DNA from: Prevotella sp. UBA2711
GTDB lineage: Bacteria; Bacteroidota; Bacteroidia; Bacteroidales; Bacteroidaceae
Direction of reading: 5' to 3'
Assembly (NCBI GenBank): GCA_002354095.1
Contig: DEKX01000040.1
Coordinates: 1 to 45,397 of the forward strand
DNA length: 45,397 nt
Below, one piece after another: positions 40,656-45,397 of this stretch. The notes beneath the pieces were generated by a model, which had not been told where the DNA came from, made no database searches, and saw nothing but the letters and a program-made list of their open reading frames with translations. A program made the position numbers and the translations under genes. Within the stretch, counting starts at the first letter, position 1; each line of letters begins with the position of its first letter.

Positions 40656-41723
40656 TTATTGATTTCTGATTTTGTTGCCGAGAATGAAACCGAAGATACC
40701 GGTGAGAAGGATACCGATAGTGGTCTGCATCAGGTTGAGCATATCCACAATAGGCGAGACCTCCCTCAGTATATCAGAGTCCATTCCTGCCATGTTCTTC
40801 AGACTTATTCCAAGAGCCTCCAGATATTCCAAAGGTGATACTTGGGCTTTAAAGAACAACGCAAAGAGGAACACGGTAAAGATATAGGTAAGAATCATCT
40901 TGGTCATACTCTCGCCATAGCCAAAGAGGAGGTCGGAGAGATAGTTCGTGCAGATGCTCCATGTGTTCTTAACTTTAGTCCAGAATGTCAGTTCAGGATT
41001 ATCGTAATCAGCTACCATTCTATGACGTTCCATGCGACGACCTTGTACATAGGCCCAGTTGGCATCAGCGATATAGCCTTTGCCTGCCCATAATCCATTG
41101 AGCGTCTTGTAGATGTCTTCCGCATCTGCCCAACGGGCCTTCACAGCTTCTGCAGGACTCCAGTCGGAAACCTTACTCTGGTCGTTGGTACGGACACCAG
41201 TGCCGAAGCTATGCCAATCAACAAGGAATTTTGTATAGTCGTCTTTGTCCTGCTGGAGGATACGTCCCTTGTAAAGGTTTTCCCTGCGGATATTGGCACC
41301 GTCGCCAAAATAGGCATTAAAAAAGCTACAGTTGCTGAAAGCAGAGTGCTTAAAGAGTACGACGCCCTCAAAGAAGGCTCTGTAGAAGTCGCAAAAATCT
41401 ACGATAGAGTCCTCGAATGTCGCACTGTCGATGCGAGAATAACGGAAATCGCTCCATGAGATGTTAGCATAACGGAAGCGGCAACTCGTGAGCGTCGCTT
41501 TACGAAACGAGACACTCTGAAGTGTAAGCTCTTCTGTCTTGCCGCTATGGTCGAAATCACAGTTTTCCAGTGTTGCCTCTTCAAAACTACAATGCCTTAA
41601 TATGGCATCTTTAAAGTTCACGTTAACGAGAGTACATCCACTGAAATTCACGGACTCCAGTGTTTGGCCTCCAAGGTCAATGTCCCTCAGTTCTTTTGTT
41701 TTGATAAGTTCTTCTATTACCAT
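40656..41723 (-). CDS. pentapeptide-repeat protein with two-helix channel-like tail
   Basis: A 355-residue protein. Residues about 11-145 are pentapeptide repeats (A/C-x-F-x-x-type units such as SGCTLVNVNFKDA, EEATLENCDFDHS, RYANISWSDF), forming a right-handed beta helix. A linker (about 150-255) follows, including AEDIYKTLNGLWAGKGYIAD, a segment common to proteins of this design. Then come two membrane helices (274-292 and 329-349) around a pore-loop-like LEYLEALGISLKNMAGMD. This layout resembles bacterial pentapeptide/Ion_trans_2 proteins, but the potassium filter TxGYG is not present, so selectivity is open. It is the fifth gene of the right-hand cassette. Confidence 0.85.
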   Translation of the reverse strand: MVIEELIKTKELRDIDLGGQTLESVNFSGCTLVNVNFKDAILRHCSFEEATLENCDFDHSGKTEELTLQSVSFRKATLTSCRFRYANISWSDFRYSRIDSATFEDSIVDFCDFYRAFFEGVVLFKHSAFSNCSFFNAYFGDGANIRRENLYKGRILQQDKDDYTKFLVDWHSFGTGVRTNDQSKVSDWSPAEAVKARWADAEDIYKTLNGLWAGKGYIADANWAYVQGRRMERHRMVADYDNPELTFWTKVKNTWSICTNYLSDLLFGYGESMTKMILTYIFTVFLFALFFKAQVSPLEYLEALGISLKNMAGMDSDILREVSPIVDMLNLMQTTIGILLTGIFGFILGNKIRNQ

Positions 41724-41829
41724 AATTTTATAATTAATTCACGATTATATTTTAAAGACGAAAATGCCGACATACCATCAGAAAATATCAACGTTTTATT
41801 ATTATCAATACCATCCGTGGCAAACTAAA

Positions 41830-41863
41830 AACATAAAGCCGAAGGCTGTTTGCCTCCAGCTTT
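41830..41863 (-). terminator. possible terminator after the membrane microprotein
   Basis: On the minus strand AAAGCTGGAGGC and GCCTTCGGCTTT pair over 12 bp with two G-T pairs around AAACA, followed by ATGTTTTTAG. It could attenuate transcription into the pentapeptide gene. Confidence 0.65.
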
Positions 41864-41883
41864 TTGTTTTACACTAGCCAAAC

Positions 41884-42051
41884 CTATTCAGCAACTTCCT
41901 TTTTGGAAGTACACAGTGCTATTATCTTCGTGATAATCCAATAGATAAGCCATACGCCAAACAGGCAAATGATAATTGTCCAGCCAATAGCTTTAGCCAT
42001 TGTAAACCCAGTACCAAACCCACTAGCTAAAAAACGATAAATTGAATTCAT
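41884..42051 (-). CDS. 55-residue membrane microprotein
   Basis: An ATG at 42049-42051 opens a 55-residue frame: MNSIYRFLASGFGTGFTMAK, then one strong membrane helix (about 22-46, IGWTIIICLFGVWLIYWIIT), then a short polar tail ALCTSKKEVAE. It fills the only gap between genes in the cassette, in the same direction, and a hairpin terminator follows its stop. Small one-helix proteins beside channel genes are often subunits or regulators. The family is not recognised, and coding status rests on position, codon make-up and the clean helix. Confidence 0.65.
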   Translation of the reverse strand: MNSIYRFLASGFGTGFTMAKAIGWTIIICLFGVWLIYWIITKIIALCTSKKEVAE

Positions 42052-42131
42052 AATTTTCAAATTTTAATTAGACATTTTTTATTACATAATTATATTCAGC
42101 ACTTTGATAGACCATTTGTTTCTATGCAATT

Positions 42132-43226
42132 TCATTTCGAATAGACATCATAGGTAATGCCATTGATTGTAACTTGACCAAGGTATTTTCCACCGCCACC
42201 TCCGCCAAGCACGAGTAATGCGCCTAAATACCACCAGATACTAACATTGGTCGCAAGATAGACGATGTGAGCAATTGTCATGATGATTAACAGGAAGGTT
42301 GACACGGCAATCAAAATATAGAAAAGTGATTCTATACAAAATAGAGCCATCCACATAACACTCTTATTCTCCAACCTTATGAACTGTAAGATGAGATGTA
42401 CGACCTGGCAAATTAGGAAAAGTAGTACTACAAATGGCTGCAACCAACTGAGGAACAGATAGAATAGCAAATAGAGACCGGCACAGACATAGGTACTGAC
42501 AGGACCTAGGAAATCCCATAACTCATCGTCGGAAGAAACATTGACACCCAGACTGTTTATTCTTATTAGAATATGGGCCTGCATATAGACCAGAATACCC
42601 ATCAATACCAACCAGAAGACAATGGTCATCACGTTGCTTGAGATGTCACAGAACCAGGCTGGGTCACCATCATACATAATGATGCCCCACAACTCCAGCA
42701 TACTCATGACTCCAGCTGCAATCACCGACAGCCATACAGCAATGAGATATCCCCAGCTTTCGTTAACAACTAATTTTATGATAAAGAAAGCCAACAACAC
42801 TATGGCGATGGCAAACATAGGGAGAACCATTGCCCACATAAAGGGTTCCTTCGACGGATTCGGTTTCACCTCTATTCCTATTTTGGCAAGAACTCTCCTG
42901 ATTTTCTGTTGAAGCGTCCAAGTGGGAGGAACACCATACTCTTTGTTTAGCTCCTCCTGTTTCTCAGCTCTTGCCTCAGCCTTCTTCTGCAGGAGTTTGG
43001 CGGAAACATAGTATTTCTCGCCACCTTCATTTAAACACGTTGCCCAATCGCCAATAACGGTATCGACCTTGACAGACTGTCCCTGATAGAGCGACCCGAC
43101 TTTCTTTGCGCTGCCACTGGGCTTGGCACGCATATTCACGTTCTTGCCTTTCACCACATAGACTTCAGCTGCATGAGCAGCCATGCCAATTAGCAACAAT
43201 AATAAAACCGCAAATAACTTCTTCAT
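42132..43226 (-). CDS. SH3-like domain, multi-pass membrane protein
   Basis: A 364-residue protein with a signal peptide (KKLFAVLLLLLIGMAAHA, cleavage near 19), an extracytoplasmic bacterial SH3 domain at 21-80 (VYVVKGKNVNMRAKPSGSAK, then VDTVIGDWATCL and YYVSAKLL), a charged coiled-coil linker, and about six membrane helices between 128 and 345. It ends in a glycine run and QVTINGITYDVYSK. SH3_3-type domains usually bind cell-wall peptides. The build is the same as that of the TAG-split gene at 39125-40624: signal, SH3, membrane helices. The ATG at 43226 starts five bases after the stop of the FHA/Sel1 gene, so the two are coupled. Function unknown. Confidence 0.82.
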   Translation of the reverse strand: MKKLFAVLLLLLIGMAAHAAEVYVVKGKNVNMRAKPSGSAKKVGSLYQGQSVKVDTVIGDWATCLNEGGEKYYVSAKLLQKKAEARAEKQEELNKEYGVPPTWTLQQKIRRVLAKIGIEVKPNPSKEPFMWAMVLPMFAIAIVLLAFFIIKLVVNESWGYLIAVWLSVIAAGVMSMLELWGIIMYDGDPAWFCDISSNVMTIVFWLVLMGILVYMQAHILIRINSLGVNVSSDDELWDFLGPVSTYVCAGLYLLFYLFLSWLQPFVVLLFLICQVVHLILQFIRLENKSVMWMALFCIESLFYILIAVSTFLLIIMTIAHIVYLATNVSIWWYLGALLVLGGGGGGKYLGQVTINGITYDVYSK

Positions 43227-43231
43227 ATCGT

Positions 43232-44305
43232 TTATGTATTTTTTTCTAACCATTCGTCTGCTAAGGACTCACCTAATTCCGAGGCTTTACGCATTATCTT
43301 GATGCATCTGTCTTCGTCTTTTTCGACGCCAAAGCCTTCATGATACATCTGCGCAAGGCGATAACAGCCATAACCACTCCCTGCATACATCGACTTACGA
43401 TACCACTGAACGGCAGTATCATAGTCTTCCTCTCCCTCGAAAAGGTCTCCAATACAATACATGCAGTCACCATCATCTTCTTCAGCTCCCTTCTGATACC
43501 ACTTCATCGCTTCGTCGGTGTCATAGTATTCAGGATCTTCATCATCAGAATAGACCGTACCAAGAAAGTAATAAGCCTCTGTTTCTCCAAGTCCGACGGC
43601 CTTCTTCAACCATTTAATAGCTTCAGCCTTATCTATTTCCAGACCACTCAGGCCGTAGAGATAGGAGGCCCCAAGATTGACCATGGCTTTTGCATCTCCA
43701 CGGGCAGCAGCAGCCTTGCAACTTTCGGCATCATTGTAATCGACCGAAGATTCCGTCTGGGCTCCTGTATCCGCAAAGTAAAATTCATAGTTGGCAAAAC
43801 AGAGGGTGTCGCCATCGTCTACATAATAATAAGTATCACTGTCTATCTTCGACTGATTAATCCTCGTACCATGCGTAGAATGGAGATCCACCAGCAACCA
43901 TCTCCCATCTTCCTCATCCCACTTGATGGCGGCATGACTACGCGATATACGGGCACATCCTGCCAATTGCCTGCCAAATTGGGCCGACTTGCGACCGATG
44001 ATATATTCGGCAGAATCGTCGATATGCAAAGTGATACTACCATCTGCAGAAGTTAGTGTTGCAGTATGCTTTTCCTGATTTGACGCATCAGGTATGGGGT
44101 CTGGCTTTGTTTCGGGCTCTGGAGCAGCTTTTTGGCGCTGTTCATATTCAAACGGGTCGATAATATGTTTACCACCGCAGTTGGGACAGAATTTCCCACG
44201 TGCATAGGTTCCACAGTCGGCACAGATCATTAGGTGCTGACCGCAGCGGTCGCAGTAGAGACTGTCGTCGAGTATCTCGGATTTACAATGTGGGCACTGT
44301 TTCAT
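43232..44305 (-). CDS. zinc-ribbon, FHA and Sel1-repeat protein
   Basis: A 357-residue cytoplasmic protein. Two zinc ribbons come first (Cys4, 7, 18, 21 and Cys28, 31, 40, 43), then a Pro/Glu linker, then an FHA domain at about 88-178 with the phosphothreonine-binding residues in YIIGRKSAQF, ARISRSHAAI and HSTHGTRIN. About four Sel1/TPR-like repeats follow at 200-350 (AMVNLGASYLYGLSGLEIDK, AYYFLGTVYSDDEDPEYYDT and so on). FHA domains read phosphothreonine, which implies a Ser/Thr kinase; none is in the window. It lies 13 bases after the AAA+ gene and is probably the soluble adaptor of the cassette. Confidence 0.88.
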   Translation of the reverse strand: MKQCPHCKSEILDDSLYCDRCGQHLMICADCGTYARGKFCPNCGGKHIIDPFEYEQRQKAAPEPETKPDPIPDASNQEKHTATLTSADGSITLHIDDSAEYIIGRKSAQFGRQLAGCARISRSHAAIKWDEEDGRWLLVDLHSTHGTRINQSKIDSDTYYYVDDGDTLCFANYEFYFADTGAQTESSVDYNDAESCKAAAARGDAKAMVNLGASYLYGLSGLEIDKAEAIKWLKKAVGLGETEAYYFLGTVYSDDEDPEYYDTDEAMKWYQKGAEEDDGDCMYCIGDLFEGEEDYDTAVQWYRKSMYAGSGYGCYRLAQMYHEGFGVEKDEDRCIKIMRKASELGESLADEWLEKNT

Positions 44306-44318
44306 ATCTTTTCAATCT

Positions 44319-45397
44319 TTAAAAATAAAAATCATCTGGCACGAAGGTGAAGAAATCCTCCTTTGTCAGGGTACCCTCACGCTGCATCCGTTGCAGACGG
44401 GCAGCAGTTCGCTTGGTGACAGCTTTAAAAAGGTTTTCCATCTCACGGGCATTACCCCAGTTCTCTGTTCTCTTTTTCAGCATATCTTCTATTTTGTCGA
44501 GCAGAGCTTGCTTAGCACCATCACCAAAGCGATAGGGATTTTTCTGCTTAGTAGCCTTCAGACAGAAAATGTCAGCCAATTCTTCGAGAGAGTAGTCGTT
44601 CAAAACCAATGTATGATTGATGCGGCTTTTAAAGCCCTCGTTGATATTCATCAGATAGTCCATATCCTTCTTATATCCTGCTAAGATGACGCAGAGTTTG
44701 CCACGATCGTCATGCATACGACGCATGAGCGTATCAATGGCCTTACGACCTTCTGCATCTGCACTACCCCGTGGTGCCAATCGATAAGCTTCGTCAATGA
44801 AAAGGGTGCCTCCCATCGCTAAATTAAACGCTTTGTTCATATTCTCAGCACCGGAATCAATCAAGGCACCAATAATATCATCGCGCTGACGTTCTACGAA
44901 ACGGTCGGATGGTAACACATTCATGGCATAGAGCATTTTACCAATAGTCCGAGCCACCGTCGTCTTGCCAGTACCAGGATTACCTTCAAGCACAATGTTC
45001 AATCCTATCAACGAATTATTCGGGTCAATACCCATACTCAGTTGCAGCTCTATGAAGTTCTTCTCGTCGGCAATTCCCTTCATTAGCTGTTTGACATTGC
45101 CCATACCAATAAAGTCTTTGTCGAGTGAAGCCATCATCTCGTTGATATCAATCTTCTTGGTTGCTTCTTCGCCTTCAATATCTGAGGGGGTTAGGACATG
45201 GTCGTCAGGCAGCTGTTGCTCTATGATCCGTTTAGAATAATTATCAATAGCATCCTGCAAGGTATTGCGAACCACACCTGCATTACCGAAATTGGCAGTA
45301 CGGCGATTATACATGCTTTGGAAAAATTGAGGTAGTCGATGAGCTGCCTCATCGGACAGTGTATATCCTTTCTTCTTCAACATGCCCATAAAGATGT
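44319..45397 (-). CDS. CbbX/CfxQ-type tandem AAA+ ATPase (5' end off window)
   Basis: The frame is open through the right edge, so the 5' end is missing. From Met at 45389 the visible part is 356 residues. The first 50 or so (YNRRTANFGNAGVVRNTLQD) are the lid of a preceding AAA+ domain, so the protein has at least two. The second domain has Walker A GNPGTGKTTVA (136-146), Walker B TLFIDEAYRL (195-204), GYKKDMDYLMNINEGFKSR containing the sensor and arginine-finger region, and its own lid WGNAREMENLFKAV. Relatives include CbbX (Rubisco activase of red-type enzymes) and EccA of type VII secretion. It would remodel a protein partner using ATP, probably a product of this cassette. Confidence 0.88.
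   Translation of the reverse strand, partial: IFMGMLKKKGYTLSDEAAHRLPQFFQSMYNRRTANFGNAGVVRNTLQDAIDNYSKRIIEQQLPDDHVLTPSDIEGEEATKKIDINEMMASLDKDFIGMGNVKQLMKGIADEKNFIELQLSMGIDPNNSLIGLNIVLEGNPGTGKTTVARTIGKMLYAMNVLPSDRFVERQRDDIIGALIDSGAENMNKAFNLAMGGTLFIDEAYRLAPRGSADAEGRKAIDTLMRRMHDDRGKLCVILAGYKKDMDYLMNINEGFKSRINHTLVLNDYSLEELADIFCLKATKQKNPYRFGDGAKQALLDKIEDMLKKRTENWGNAREMENLFKAVTKRTAARLQRMQREGTLTKEDFFTFVPDDFYF

Noticed and set aside
1..45397. CRISPR array, insertion sequence or rRNA genes
   Set aside because: No regularly spaced repeats, transposase genes or rRNA signatures were seen.

Overview
The window reads as a Bacteroidales chromosome, most likely from a Prevotella-like member of Prevotellaceae. 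The reasons are the promoter grammar (TAnnTTTG -7 boxes, several with a TTTG box exactly 20 bases upstream), the rpmB-rpmG-DUF4295-ftsY-rimO gene string, SerC followed by an ACT-less SerA, OmpH- and BtuG-type lipoproteins, and a GH5 cellulase with a Bacteroidetes-style C-terminal tail. Genus-level placement is inference.

Layout. 1-1440 is a worn accessory patch: a KilA-N gene running off the left edge, a 357-base gene-free stretch, and an intact Phd/YefM-type antitoxin beside a broken RelE/ParE-type toxin, the pair bracketed by a 15-bp direct repeat. The patch abuts the 3' end of a tRNA-Ser(CGA). 1659-3938 holds a HIT protein, DUF1015 and YigZ operon; 4063-5784 a secreted GH5 endoglucanase; 5839-7868 serC-serA; 8029-10239 a DbpA-like helicase, an OmpH-like lipoprotein and a small membrane protein; 10326-12157 pepD and a lipoprotein; 12159-14375 a RelA/SpoT protein whose hydrolase domain looks inactive; 14461-18112 a divergent LigA, ComEC and a small HExxH protein; 18079-21311 trpS, a membrane-anchored HTH protein, NfeD and an SPFH protein.

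21365-33593 is a long minus-strand block: map-tsaD-cinA, rpmB-rpmG-DUF4295, then after a terminator ftsY-rimO-HU-(HU-TM-LysM)-btuB-btuG-btuF-btuC. The last four are probably a corrinoid uptake locus driven from the ftsY promoter, with no visible cobalamin riboswitch and no ATPase gene in view. htpG and a glycerate dehydrogenase follow on the plus strand.

The right end (36713-45397) is the most unusual part. After the remnants of a DUF4160/DUF2442 module, seven minus-strand genes form one apparent cassette: a tandem CbbX-type AAA+ ATPase (cut by the window edge), a zinc-ribbon/FHA/Sel1 protein, an SH3-like multi-pass membrane protein, a 55-residue membrane microprotein, a pentapeptide-repeat protein with a two-helix channel-like tail, a second SH3-like membrane/zinc-ribbon protein whose export signal is cut off by an in-frame TAG, and a CASTOR/POLLUX-like channel with a C-terminal RyR domain. 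Together they look like a membrane sensing and ion-flux signalling system. I do not recognise it as a described system, and its function is unknown.
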